Below, in pieces: positions 1-8,250 of a stretch of 50,573 nucleotides of DNA. The position numbers and the translations under genes are program-made. Under the pieces are notes generated by a model. It did not search any database, was not told where the DNA came from, and saw only the letters and a program-made list of their open reading frames with translations. The stretch spans positions 1-50,573 of the forward strand of contig JACZJL010000102.1 in the NCBI GenBank assembly GCA_014860585.1. Direction: 5' to 3'. This stretch comes from Bacteroidales bacterium. Its GTDB lineage: Bacteria; Bacteroidota; Bacteroidia; Bacteroidales; 4484-276. The first letter of the stretch is position 1; each line of letters starts with the position of its first letter.

Positions 1-197
1 AGCGCCAGTTTTGCACGCTCAAACAGGTCAAGATTACGAAAATGTGTTGAAATGACAATCAAATCAAGGTCGCTGTCGGGAGTCATTCTATCGGTAAGCG
101 CGGACCCGAAAAGAGCGATAGCTTCGACGCTAATCCCAGAACTTATGTATGATTCCTTTAGGTAGGAAATTACTTCAGTTATTGTTGCTTTATCCAT
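1..197 (-). CDS. MNT-type nucleotidyltransferase (antitoxin-like), cut by window edge
   Basis: This is the N-terminal 65 residues of a minimal nucleotidyltransferase; the rest lies outside the window. It starts MDKATITEVISYLKESYI and carries the signature GS-x10-DxD (GS, then ten residues, then DLD), which in this fold binds NTP and Mg2+. In HEPN/MNT modules the MNT partner neutralises the HEPN RNase, in the studied MntA/HepT pair by AMPylating it. The start codon lies inside the end of the upstream HEPN gene (19-base overlap), so the two would be translationally coupled. The GSx10DxD reading is direct; the antitoxin role is inferred from family and context. It is too short and open-ended to assign a subfamily. 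Confidence 0.75.
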   Translation of the reverse strand, partial: MDKATITEVISYLKESYISSGISVEAIALFGSALTDRMTPDSDLDLIVISTHFRNLDLFERAKLA

Positions 198-561
198 CCT
201 TGCAATGTCTTGGTTTGAATTAAAACTGTCTTAGTACGTTCCTTGCTGAAATTAATGATTAATTTTCGGAGGTCTTCAGGATAGCGAGTAGGAACTGAGA
301 TTTTATTGAGCATAAAAATGAATTCATAATCTGCATCATTCAACATGAGACCAATTTTCTCAACAAAATAAATCAAACTGTGTGATTTTGAAGGGAATTC
401 ACCCTTTCTTTCATAAATAATCCTTTCAGGGCTTTTTCCAATGACAAATGACACATGAAGATACAGTAAACCATACGACCGGACTCAAACATGTCCTCTG
501 CTGTTTCCAGGTCGTAATCTGACTGAAAAAACCATTCAATATATTTTTCAGTTTGTGTCAT
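179..561 (-). pseudogene. HEPN-domain protein, split by a one-base frameshift
   Basis: Two overlapping reading frames together make one HEPN protein (PF05168-like). The first (561 down to about 405) begins MTQTEKYIEWFFQSDYDLETA and contains HLSLEKALKGLFMKE. The second continues with KGEFPSKSHSLIYFVEKIGL and RYPEDLRKLI. The frames join in the run AAAGAAAGGG (plus-strand 402-412); one added A there restores a 127-residue protein of normal HEPN length. Such proteins are RNases or toxins paired with a nucleotidyltransferase, and an MNT gene does overlap its 3' end. The change may be a real inactivation or an indel in the assembly, since the site is a purine run. If real, the toxin half is dead while the antitoxin half remains open. 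Confidence 0.7.
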
Positions 562-733
562 GGCGCAAATTTACTATAAATCGAAAAAACAGATGCTTAC
601 TAAATTCCCTGCTCAACACATTTATTTGGGGCTTATTAGTCACCTCCTCACTGACCCCTGGAAGCCTGAGTGCATCAACGTTCAACCTGATTCTACCTTC
701 AGTTAACTTGACATTTGGCTTAGTTTGAAAATT

Positions 734-1498
734 CTACTGATTCAGCCACTTTTTAAACTCCGCCGATCGGTCAATACTGACGATCGTTTCGAACTCATCA
801 TCGGCTCTGGGTTTGAGCTCCAGCTTAACACGACTGCGCGAGTAAGCCACCATATCATTGATTGATCGGATATTAACCAGGTATTTCCGGTTAATTCTGA
901 AAAATTTTCCGGGATCAAGCATCTCTTCCAGCTTATCGAGGGGGAAATCAACACTGTAGGTATTCCCCTGGAAAGTGCGCAGATAAACCCCTTTTTCCAT
1001 AACAAAAACATAAGCAATATCAGTCACTTCCACCATTTTTATCTTTGAACCAATAGAAATGGAAAGCCGCTCTTTGTATTTTTTTTCCTTTCCGGTAATC
1101 AGGTTGTAAAGCGACTGCAAATCAACCGAGCTGTGGTGAAGACCACTGAATTGTTCGTACTTTTTCAGCGCAGCGACAAGCTCCTCATGAACGATGGGTT
1201 TCAACAGATAGTCAATGCTCCTGAGCTTAAATGCTTTTATGGCATATTCATCGAATGCGGTGGTAAAGATGACGGGGCTGGAGATATTCACCTGGTCGAA
1301 GATGGCAAAACTGAGATCATCCTCAAGGTGTATGTCGAGGAAGATCAGATCGGGTTCTGGGTTGGCTTTGAACCATTTCACCGATTCTGCTACCGATTCA
1401 AGCTCTGCCATGATCTTAATTTCAGGGTCATAATCCAGGATCATTTTTTTCAACCGCAAGGCGGCAAATGCTTCATCTTCAATAATTACGACTTTCAT
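734..1498 (-). CDS. LytTR-family response regulator
   Basis: A 254-residue regulator with an N-terminal CheY-like receiver (acidic pair in IIEDEA, phospho-acceptor D55 in FLDIHLED, conserved K in DYLLKPI) and a C-terminal LytTR DNA-binding domain (SIGSKIKMVEVTDIAYV, FFRINRKYLVNI). It should bind promoter repeats when phosphorylated by the kinase encoded just upstream. I chose the ATG at 1498, ten bases after the kinase stop, because it begins directly at the receiver strand MKVVIIEDE; an in-frame ATG at 1522 would overlap the kinase end and add eight residues. No target site was identified in the window. Confidence 0.88.
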   Translation of the reverse strand: MKVVIIEDEAFAALRLKKMILDYDPEIKIMAELESVAESVKWFKANPEPDLIFLDIHLEDDLSFAIFDQVNISSPVIFTTAFDEYAIKAFKLRSIDYLLKPIVHEELVAALKKYEQFSGLHHSSVDLQSLYNLITGKEKKYKERLSISIGSKIKMVEVTDIAYVFVMEKGVYLRTFQGNTYSVDFPLDKLEEMLDPGKFFRINRKYLVNIRSINDMVAYSRSRVKLELKPRADDEFETIVSIDRSAEFKKWLNQ

Positions 1499-1508
1499 TT
1501 TATTTGCT

Positions 1509-3635
1509 TTAAGTAGTTTCAATTTTATCAGATTTTAGCAAGGGTAGCTTTGCTATAAATTGGTCGTTGGTTTTGATGAATTCGGGTTTTTGGTCACAAA
1601 CAAGCGCATACCGGCGATTGATGTTTTCCAAACCAACACCGGTCGAAACCAGCTTGGTCTCTCTCAAATTGAGGTTGTTGATGATGTTTAATCTTTGTTT
1701 GTCATCCACAAAAATTTCAATTTTTAAAGGCTGGATCTTTGAAAAAGTGTTGTGTTTAATCGCATTTTCGATGATCAGTTGAATGGCAATGGGTAGAATC
1801 TGGTAATCGTAGTATGCTTTGTCAATATTGATTTCGATAAAAAGTTTTTTCATAAACCTGATTTCCAACAGGAAAAGGTAGGAATTTAAAAACTCCAGCT
1901 CAGTGCTCAGGCTTACCACATCTTTCTCTTTGTTTTCGAGCACATAGCGATAAACCTTTGAGAGCCTTTCAGTAAACGACTCGGCCAGGTCAGGATCAAT
2001 TTTGATCAGCGAGGTCAGCACATTCAAACTATTGAACAGGAAATGGGGGTTGACCTGCTGTTTCAATACTTCAAACTGTGACTGCAGGTTTTCCTTTTGC
2101 ATTTTTAGCAATTGCGTATTGGCTTCGGTCAACTGCTTTGTCCGCTCCGCAACGCTTTGTTCCAGGGTGTTATTGATGCGCTCCAGTTCTTCCTTGGCTT
2201 GCAACAGTTTTACTTCCTGTTTTTTGCGTTCCGAAATGTCAATGATAATTCCCCTACGCCCAACAATCTTATTGTTTCGAACAATTGGGGAACCGTAAAT
2301 CAATACGGGACAAAGACTTCCGTCTGGCTTTTTTACTGTGTATTCATTAGGATTGGCTTCGCGATTTTCATTTGACTTTTTAATGTTCTGAATGACCCTG
2401 GGGATATCCTCTTCCACAAAAAATTTCAGGGCTGATATTTTCTCTTCCGATTCATCAGGATCGGGAAGATTGAAAAATTTCTGTCCGGCTCTGTTGTTGA
2501 AGAGGATATTACCGTTGATATCCAGTTCGTAAATGGGTTGCGGAAGAAAGTCCATCATTTCCTTGTAATGTCGTTCGCTCTCGGAAACGGCAAACTCTGC
2601 CTGTTTTCGTCGTGTAATGTCTACAATAATTCCATCGAGAAAGTCAACTCCACCTTCCACATTGTAAATGGCTTTGCCGTTTTCGTTTACCCAAACAATA
2701 TCCCCGCTTTTGTGCATAATTCTGTATTCAAACTCGTAATGGGTTTTGTGCAAAGTGGCTTCCTCAATATTTTTCCTGCAAAACTCCTGATCTTTGGGGT
2801 GAATGATTGAGGCAAAGGAAAGGGATGAATTGCCAATAAACTCCGAAGCATGGTAACCGGAAATATCAAAGATTTTTTCGCTGATGTATTTCATTGTATA
2901 ATGCTCATCAAAATGGCAGCGGTAAGCGGCGCCGGCCAGGTTGGAAAGTATGCTGTTGAGCTGGTCGCGACTTTCGTTGAGTTGCCGGGTAATTAACCCG
3001 CGCTTTTTAATTTCCTCCTCAAGGTGCTGGTTGAGTTTTTTTTCCTGTTCGATCAGCTTTTGGGCATATTTGTTTTTCTCTTCTTCAATTTGCATTTGTG
3101 CCTCAACCCTTGCCCGGTTGGAGGCTTCCATGAGCAGTTCCTGCTGTAAATGGGCAGCTGCAAGTATCGATTTGTCATTTTCATCAAAATAAATTCTTGC
3201 TTCGAGGATCAACATCAGGAAAAGATTTAAGATCACCAGGTAATAGGCATTGTTGAGCAGTGTTTGAAAATCGCTTTCCAAACCAAAAAACAGGGTGGCC
3301 GGCAGGATAATAACCGGCGTGATAAGTAACCCTCCCAGAACAGCAAAAGGAAACTGAATGAAGAAGCGTTTCAATGGATATCTTTTCCAGGGCAATTTCC
3401 GGTTTAATTTTTTGATTACAAATACTCCCGGATACACCAGGAACATACCGGCAACAAATGTCAAAACAGTACCCCGAAACAACCGGATAAACAGTTGGTA
3501 AGGATCAGCAAACAAATCTGCCCTGAAGAAGTACATTTGTGAGATAACAATCAACTGCATGCCTAATGCTAATAATATCAGCACTTTAATGATCTTTAAC
3601 AGCGGGATATGCTCTTTCAGTATTTTTTCGTCCAT
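1509..3635 (-). CDS. LytS-type PAS sensor histidine kinase
   Basis: A 708-residue membrane kinase. The N-terminus has about four membrane segments (residues 13-35, 52-75, 92-115, 127-147), followed by a Glu/Lys-rich coiled coil (about 155-225), two PAS/PAC domains (about 225-345 and 350-470, each ending in a GIIVDITRRK or GIIIDISERK-type motif), a second coiled coil, and a His_kinase domain (PF06580) with the box QQVNPHFLFNSLN. That box defines the LytS/YehU group that works with LytTR regulators, and such a regulator follows ten bases downstream. PAS domains suggest sensing of a small ligand or redox state; the signal is unknown. Confidence 0.88.
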   Translation of the reverse strand: MDEKILKEHIPLLKIIKVLILLALGMQLIVISQMYFFRADLFADPYQLFIRLFRGTVLTFVAGMFLVYPGVFVIKKLNRKLPWKRYPLKRFFIQFPFAVLGGLLITPVIILPATLFFGLESDFQTLLNNAYYLVILNLFLMLILEARIYFDENDKSILAAAHLQQELLMEASNRARVEAQMQIEEEKNKYAQKLIEQEKKLNQHLEEEIKKRGLITRQLNESRDQLNSILSNLAGAAYRCHFDEHYTMKYISEKIFDISGYHASEFIGNSSLSFASIIHPKDQEFCRKNIEEATLHKTHYEFEYRIMHKSGDIVWVNENGKAIYNVEGGVDFLDGIIVDITRRKQAEFAVSESERHYKEMMDFLPQPIYELDINGNILFNNRAGQKFFNLPDPDESEEKISALKFFVEEDIPRVIQNIKKSNENREANPNEYTVKKPDGSLCPVLIYGSPIVRNNKIVGRRGIIIDISERKKQEVKLLQAKEELERINNTLEQSVAERTKQLTEANTQLLKMQKENLQSQFEVLKQQVNPHFLFNSLNVLTSLIKIDPDLAESFTERLSKVYRYVLENKEKDVVSLSTELEFLNSYLFLLEIRFMKKLFIEINIDKAYYDYQILPIAIQLIIENAIKHNTFSKIQPLKIEIFVDDKQRLNIINNLNLRETKLVSTGVGLENINRRYALVCDQKPEFIKTNDQFIAKLPLLKSDKIETT

Positions 3636-3769
3636 CTTGATTTATCTATAAAATAATATTCAAATTTACAGGAATATTGCCACGCACACGCTGATACTTG
3701 AAAATGTTTTTACCGAATTGCATCAAATTGATTTCATGTTGTTCATGGTACTTTCTGTGCAAATATGAA

Positions 3770-4936
3770 TTAATCTTTGTCAGCAAGATCGTTTCTTCCT
3801 TGCAGCACATCATTCATTAAAATTTCCCTCATTCTTTCGGGTTCTTCAAAAAGGGGGCCATGAGCCGAATTTTCGAAGGTGTAAAACCCTTTCAAAGGAG
3901 CTTTAAGACGATGGTAATAATCCTTTGACAAATCAACATTTACCGTTAAATCGTACCTGCCGCTTACAAAGTATATGGGAACTGCGATTTCGGGAAAAGT
4001 TCCGGAAAAATCGGTGGTCAGGGTTTCATTTTTCAGGTTTGTTTTAGGTAGAAACATCAGTTTCGATTTCCAGATATTGAATTTCTCCCTGAGCGTGTAA
4101 GCCCTGCAGGTCCAGACAGGTAAGAAAATACCCCTGAAAACTGACTTCATGCTTCGCATGGTTCCAATGCCCAGTTCGTGCATCAGGTTGTCGCGGGTGA
4201 CAGAGTTGTAAAAAGAGGTCAAATCTGATTCTGTTTTCAGGTCTCTGAACTTCTTCAACTCCTTTACTGATCGTTGGTCGTTCAGTTCGGTGAATTGCTT
4301 TAACATAAAGTCGTAGGCAATTCTTTCCGATTCGCGCTGCCTGGTGATTTGTCCCATTGCAATGTAAGCGTGGAAAAGTTCCGGCGCTTTGGATACTGCT
4401 GGCAAAGCAATGGTGGTTCCGCCAGACCATGCCATCATATAGATTTTGTCCTTTTCAAATCGCTCCCGCAGGTAGTTGGTTACTTCAATGGCATCGGAAA
4501 CAAGCTGGTCGAGAGTCATGGATTCGATGGTTAAATCGGGCGTGTAAGAAAGTCCACCGCCCCTTTGCTCCCAGTAGCAAACAGTAAAGCAATCCTCGAG
4601 TCCCGGATTGAAACTTTCAAAAAGGAAGTAATTCGGAAAGCCTGGTCCGCCATGTAAGAAAAGTAAAACCGGATCGTCTGCATTTTTACTCCTGATAAAC
4701 ATTCCTTGCTTCACTCCCCCAATATTGACAAAGATTTTTTCGGAAAGGCTTCCCTGCAGGCTGTTTCCATTTTCATCTTTATATGTTTCAACCCTGCCTG
4801 GGCTGATAATCAAGAGAATGGCAAACAGTAAGAAAAATACTCCCGGCAATATTATTAGTGCAAGCGAAATCATTTTATTTCCCTTTTTAAGAGTATATCT
4901 TTCAATTATTTTCATTTCAGTGGTCTTTGGCCGCAT
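3770..4936 (-). CDS. alpha/beta hydrolase, S33 prolyl-aminopeptidase-like, membrane-anchored
   Basis: A 388-residue hydrolase with the S33-type oxyanion motif HGGPG (95-99), nucleophile S171 in AWSGGTT, acid D329 in SGRYDLT and H359 in NSAHGP, so the triad is complete. A hydrophobic segment (about 23-45) precedes the catalytic domain and would anchor it in the inner membrane or act as a signal. The first ATG (4936) is followed by in-frame ATGs at 4915 and 4873; the last is preceded by AAGGGA and begins directly at the hydrophobic segment (MISLALIILPG), so the real start may be there. Substrate is not deducible: the family includes peptidases, esterases and lactonases. It stands alone between the kinase and the barrel gene. 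Confidence 0.8.
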   Translation of the reverse strand: MRPKTTEMKIIERYTLKKGNKMISLALIILPGVFFLLFAILLIISPGRVETYKDENGNSLQGSLSEKIFVNIGGVKQGMFIRSKNADDPVLLFLHGGPGFPNYFLFESFNPGLEDCFTVCYWEQRGGGLSYTPDLTIESMTLDQLVSDAIEVTNYLRERFEKDKIYMMAWSGGTTIALPAVSKAPELFHAYIAMGQITRQRESERIAYDFMLKQFTELNDQRSVKELKKFRDLKTESDLTSFYNSVTRDNLMHELGIGTMRSMKSVFRGIFLPVWTCRAYTLREKFNIWKSKLMFLPKTNLKNETLTTDFSGTFPEIAVPIYFVSGRYDLTVNVDLSKDYYHRLKAPLKGFYTFENSAHGPLFEEPERMREILMNDVLQGRNDLADKD

Positions 4937-4957
4937 TTTAATATTTACCAGCGCGCT

Positions 4958-4994
4958 AAAAAAAGCCGGGAAGAGGAAAAAGTCCCTTCCCGAC
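4958..4994 (-). terminator. intrinsic terminator of the barrel gene
   Basis: On the minus strand GTCGGGAAG and CTTCCCGGC form a nine-pair stem (one G-U) around a 12-base loop, followed directly by seven Ts. It lies 13 bases past the stop of the barrel gene. Confidence 0.85.
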
Positions 4995-5007
4995 CTGGAT
5001 TCATTTT

Positions 5008-5595
5008 TTAGAACCTTTTGATCACACCAATCCTTGCTGAAACATAGCGATGATCAAGCTGGTAATTCATCCCCTCTATTTCGGTTTCACCCGATAAGGA
5101 GTTGAATTTGATGCCTGGCGCCAAACTCCAATTATTACCCATAGCTACCTCTATTCCGCCGGCTACCTGATAACCCACGCCATGTCCGGTGTTGCTGATG
5201 ATATCGCCGTCATTGTTTTCGGTTTCGATATGGGAATACAAAAGGCCTGCTCTTGCGAAATAAGAAACCGGCGAGCTTCCAATCTGACGCATAAACTGCA
5301 ATCCAAGAATGTAACCGGTTTGTTCAAAATCCATATCCGGGCCGGCAAACGATTCATCGGCGTTAAAGTTTACCCAGCCCCAACCTCCATAAACGCTGGT
5401 AAATGGCATAAACCGGTACTGCAAAATAGTTTCGAACCCCAAACCGGTATTCAAACTTGCGCCGGCAAGATCGGTGGATACAAAAGATACTTCACCGTTG
5501 ATTTCGATCCCAAAACGATTTTCTTTTCCCTGGCCAAAGGTTAATACCGTTACCAGAAGGCTGAGTGCGATGCTTAACATTACTTTTGTTCTCAT
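5008..5595 (-). CDS. small outer-membrane beta-barrel protein
   Basis: A 195-residue exported protein. A signal peptide (MRTKVMLSIALSLLVTVLTFGQ) is followed by alternating hydrophobic strands and glycine/aromatic turns typical of an eight-stranded OmpA/OmpX-like barrel (PF13505 type), ending in the outer-membrane signature with terminal F (SARIGVIKRF). It forms a single-gene unit: a consensus Bacteroidota promoter, a 5' inverted repeat and an intrinsic terminator are all visible. Function is unknown; relatives are structural or stress-induced barrel proteins. The dedicated hairpin at the message 5' end suggests individual control. Confidence 0.8.
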   Translation of the reverse strand: MRTKVMLSIALSLLVTVLTFGQGKENRFGIEINGEVSFVSTDLAGASLNTGLGFETILQYRFMPFTSVYGGWGWVNFNADESFAGPDMDFEQTGYILGLQFMRQIGSSPVSYFARAGLLYSHIETENNDGDIISNTGHGVGYQVAGGIEVAMGNNWSLAPGIKFNSLSGETEIEGMNYQLDHRYVSARIGVIKRF

Positions 5596-5623
5596 GACTT
5601 TAACTTTTTAAATGATTAATGAT

Positions 5624-5639
5624 TCGTGAAAATTCACGA
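5624..5639. promoter_or_regulatory. inverted repeat at the barrel-gene transcript start
   Basis: TCGTGAA and TTCACGA are perfect inverted arms separated by two bases. The repeat lies just downstream of the minus-strand -7 box, where transcription should begin, so it could be a repressor operator or a 5' mRNA hairpin. Confidence 0.5.
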
Positions 5640-5641
5640 GA

Positions 5642-5672
5642 CAAAAGTAGGGACAGGCTATACCGGAATAAA
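5642..5672 (-). promoter_or_regulatory. Bacteroidota promoter of the barrel gene
   Basis: The minus strand reads TTTA, 19 bases, then TACTTTTG, a close match to the Bacteroidota sigma consensus TTTG-N19-TAnnTTTG. The predicted start is near 5636, giving a leader of about 40 bases before the ATG at 5595. Confidence 0.55.
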
Positions 5673-6045
5673 AATAAGAGTTGCCGAAAGTGCATATCCT
5701 GAAGTTGATCGTGGGTTTTTTATGGTTGAAAGTGCGGCATTTTAATGAAAGTACGATCAGAAATTCTTCAAAAACAAATAGTATTGTTGATGCCATTAGC
5801 TCCTGATCACTCCTGGTAATAAAGGATTTTGCACAAGTCCATTTCTACTTCATGCTTCCTCTCCCATTGGACTTCTTTAGATATAGCATCTTTACCGGCC
5901 TTTGATCAGGAACAAAAGGCAATTACTTCGAAAATCAATGCAACTGTCTTTTTAAAAACCTCAACATTTTAAAACGGTGATTTAACGATACTAAATCACT
6001 CTTCAAATTAGTTTTCAAGGATAAATCGCAAAAGCTTGCAGATAA
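5650..6045. other. intergenic region before the sulfotransferase
   Basis: About 400 bases without a convincing gene. A 62-codon minus-strand frame (5608-5796) has no coding signature. The region holds the -33 part of the barrel promoter and, at 5977-5999, an inverted repeat facing the sulfotransferase gene. Confidence 0.5.
5977..5999. promoter_or_regulatory. 8-bp inverted repeat upstream of sulfotransferase
   Basis: GTGATTTA and TAAATCAC are perfect inverted arms with a seven-base spacer, 47 bases before the sulfotransferase ATG. The size and symmetry fit a dimeric regulator's operator; no T-run follows, so it is not a terminator. Confidence 0.45.
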
Positions 6046-7188
6046 ATGACAGCAGCAAAGAAGCAGAAACGCGGCATTCTTTTACCACCGGCAGTGGGAT
6101 ATTCACTGAAAATCCTGGTGAATTTTTGCCGTGAAAATCAAATCTCTCCGAAGTACTACCTCCGATTACTTGCTATCTGGGTGATCAACCTAATCAACTG
6201 GCCATTCCGAACCTACGAACGACGGCTGATTAACCCGCGCTTTAACAACAAACCAGTTGAAAAGCCACCGGTTTTTATCATTGGGCACTGGCGAAGCGGT
6301 ACAACGCACCTGCACAACCTCATGTGCCAGGATAAGAGGATGGGTTTTGTCACTACCTATCAAAGTGTATTCCCCGATACGATTTTAAACATCGTTGGAC
6401 AGTTTATCTTCCATGGTTTTACAAAACTGCTGATACCCGGAACCCGAAAAGGCGACAATGTTACCCTGGATACCGAAAATCCTCAGGAAGAGGAATTTGC
6501 ACTCGGTGATAAAACCCCCATTTGTTTTTATTACTTCTGGATGTTCCCAAAAAACATTCGAAAATACTATGAACGTTTTATCAGATTTCAAGGCGTTTCT
6601 GATGAGGAAACTGATTTGTGGAAAAGGGATTATACCCTTCTGATCAAAAAAGCACTGAGAAATAGCGGCAGGGAGCAGTTTCTCTCGAAAAATCCGCCAA
6701 ATACCGCCCGCATTAAGATTTTGCTGGAAACGTTTCCGAATGCCAAATTCATTCATATCCACCGAAATCCGGTTGAAGTGTTTCTTTCTACACGGCATTT
6801 TTATGCCAAAATGCTTCCCCATCTTCAATTACACACTATTTCCCAACCGGAGATTGATAGCCATATTTTTGAGGTCTATAAAAAACTGATGTATGATTTT
6901 CTGAATCAAAAAGTGTTGATTCCGGAAGGAAATTTGGTGGAAATCGCATTCGACGACCTGGAGCATGACCCAATGGGCAATTTGAAAATGATTTACGAAA
7001 AACTCGATTTGCAGGGGTTTGAAGAAGCCTTGCCTTTTTTCCAAAATTATCAGCAAAGCATGGAGAGTTATGAAAAGAACAAGCATGCTATCAGCCGGGA
7101 ATTATTGGAAAAAATTCAGCAGGAATGGGGATTTGCCATGAAAGTGTTCAATTATAACATTCCTGAAAAAATCGAAATCACACCATGA
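6046..7188 (+). CDS. PAPS-dependent sulfotransferase family protein
   Basis: A 380-residue cytoplasmic or membrane-associated enzyme of the Sulfotransfer_3 type (PF13469). The 5'-phosphosulfate loop is IIGHWRSGTTHLHNL (about 78-92), and the 3'-phosphate motif is FIHIHRNPVEVFLST (about 235-249); a conserved SKNPPNTARI precedes it. The enzyme would move a sulfuryl group from PAPS to a hydroxyl or amine acceptor. A hydrophobic, basic N-terminal stretch (about 12-52) suggests membrane contact, which suits a lipid or sterol acceptor. Its stop overlaps the ATG of the START-domain gene by four bases, so the two proteins probably act on the same molecule. The acceptor is not known from sequence, and no PAPS synthesis gene is in the window. 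Confidence 0.85.
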   Translation: MTAAKKQKRGILLPPAVGYSLKILVNFCRENQISPKYYLRLLAIWVINLINWPFRTYERRLINPRFNNKPVEKPPVFIIGHWRSGTTHLHNLMCQDKRMGFVTTYQSVFPDTILNIVGQFIFHGFTKLLIPGTRKGDNVTLDTENPQEEEFALGDKTPICFYYFWMFPKNIRKYYERFIRFQGVSDEETDLWKRDYTLLIKKALRNSGREQFLSKNPPNTARIKILLETFPNAKFIHIHRNPVEVFLSTRHFYAKMLPHLQLHTISQPEIDSHIFEVYKKLMYDFLNQKVLIPEGNLVEIAFDDLEHDPMGNLKMIYEKLDLQGFEEALPFFQNYQQSMESYEKNKHAISRELLEKIQQEWGFAMKVFNYNIPEKIEITP

Positions 7189-7835
7189 CAAGACTGATCA
7201 TTACTTTTATCCTGTTAGTTGGAATGTTTGCCGGAAGCCGTTTGTCTGGTCAGAGTGAAGATGGATGGGTTTTATCGAAAACAAAAGACGGGGTCGAAAT
7301 TTTTACAAAGAAATCGCAAAACTCGGCTTTCAAATCGTTCAAGGCGCAGATGACTGCTCCCGGCACAGTTGAATCATTTGTTGCTGTACTGCAGGATATT
7401 GATGCGTTGCCCGAGTGGGGTTACAGCATCAAAGGCGCCCGGTTACTTGCCAGAACTGGCGATACCATCCAGGTTTATTGGGCTGAAGCCTCAGTTCCTT
7501 TCCCGTTTTCGAACCGCGATGGTATTTACCTGAACAAGTTCAGATGGAACAGAAAAGCCAGCCAATTGAAGGTGGATATTGATCTTTTGCCCGAATACCT
7601 TGAACCTTATGATAAACTTGTTCGGGTGAAAGGAAACGGCGAATGGCAGGTAAAAGTGCTTGGCGACGGTAATCTTGAACTGACATTCAGCATGGAGGTT
7701 GATCCCGGCGGCAGCATTCCTGCATGGCTGGTTAATACGTTTATTGAAGACACACCCTACGTAACCATGATCAGCATCAGGGAGATGATGAAGAAAGCCA
7801 GATATCAGGGGAAGAAATTTGATTTTATAAAGTGA
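7185..7835 (+). CDS. exported START-like lipid-binding domain protein
   Basis: A 216-residue protein with a signal peptide (to about residue 23, ...GSRLSGQ) and a START/SRPBCC-like fold: the sequence DGWVLSKTKDGVEIFTKK, an ALPEWGYSIKGARLL helix-strand segment, the PFPFSNRDGIY motif and a long C-terminal helix (YVTMISIREMMKKARY) match the bacterial START group. START domains form a hydrophobic cavity that binds sterols, phospholipids or polyketides. Here the signal peptide puts it in the periplasm or on the membrane surface. It overlaps the sulfotransferase gene (ATGA), implying co-translation, and could carry that enzyme's substrate or product. That role is inference. Confidence 0.8.
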   Translation: MTRLIITFILLVGMFAGSRLSGQSEDGWVLSKTKDGVEIFTKKSQNSAFKSFKAQMTAPGTVESFVAVLQDIDALPEWGYSIKGARLLARTGDTIQVYWAEASVPFPFSNRDGIYLNKFRWNRKASQLKVDIDLLPEYLEPYDKLVRVKGNGEWQVKVLGDGNLELTFSMEVDPGGSIPAWLVNTFIEDTPYVTMISIREMMKKARYQGKKFDFIK

Positions 7836-7887
7836 GCATAACACCAGCGTAGCGTTTTACCTCACTGGCTTCGATTTATGGGTCTGT

Positions 7888-8250
7888 TTAATCATTCAAC
7901 GCTTTTTCCTTTTCAATCATTTTCTCCAGGTCAATTTGATTTTGAGGTAAATTCCGCTTTGCTATTGCCCAAATCATTTCGTAGTCAATTCCAAAATATT
8001 CATGGGTTATTAAATTTCTGAGTCCATACATTTTTCTCCATGGAATTTCTGGATACTTTTCCTGAATATCAGCCGGGATATTCTTTGCTGCTTCTCCGAT
8101 AATTTCAAAGTTCCTGATGGTTGCATCCACAACCATGTAAGTCCTTTTGAATTGATTGAAATCGAGATCGCTGAGATACTCTTCAATCCTTTTCATTGAT
8201 TGAAGCATGTCTTCGAGGTACACAATAAATTCCCGCTTTATTGGACTCAT
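7888..8250 (-). CDS. hepT: HepT-like HEPN toxin (DUF86)
   Basis: A 120-residue all-helical HEPN protein. It contains the full RX4HXY signature: R78, H83 and Y85 in GLRNLITHEYFGIDY, plus the conserved IGEAAKNIP segment. In the studied type VII module HepT is an RNA-cleaving toxin, and MntA silences it by adding AMP to the tyrosine of this motif. Its ATG overlaps the end of the nucleotidyltransferase gene by four bases, so the order is antitoxin then toxin. All key residues are present, so it should be functional. The gene is convergent with the START-domain gene, with about 50 bases between them and no clear terminator. Confidence 0.85.
   Translation of the reverse strand: MSPIKREFIVYLEDMLQSMKRIEEYLSDLDFNQFKRTYMVVDATIRNFEIIGEAAKNIPADIQEKYPEIPWRKMYGLRNLITHEYFGIDYEMIWAIAKRNLPQNQIDLEKMIEKEKALND

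Noticed and set aside
562-733. A 60-codon extension in frame past the TAG of the LytTR regulator
   Set aside because: No start codon, no recognisable domain, and the LytTR domain is already complete; taken as chance openness.
734-3635. Kinase/LytTR pair as a regulator of the neighbouring toxin module
   Set aside because: No LytTR-type direct repeats were recognised upstream of the HEPN gene; adjacency alone is not enough.
5725-5751. Short similarity to 17112-17140 (GCGG, then TTTTAATGAAA)
   Set aside because: Only about 17 partly matching bases, AT-rich, with no further copies noticed; too weak for a repeat family.
5608-5796. 62-codon minus-strand frame in the intergenic region
   Set aside because: It covers the barrel promoter and inverted repeat, has no ribosome-binding site and no family signature.
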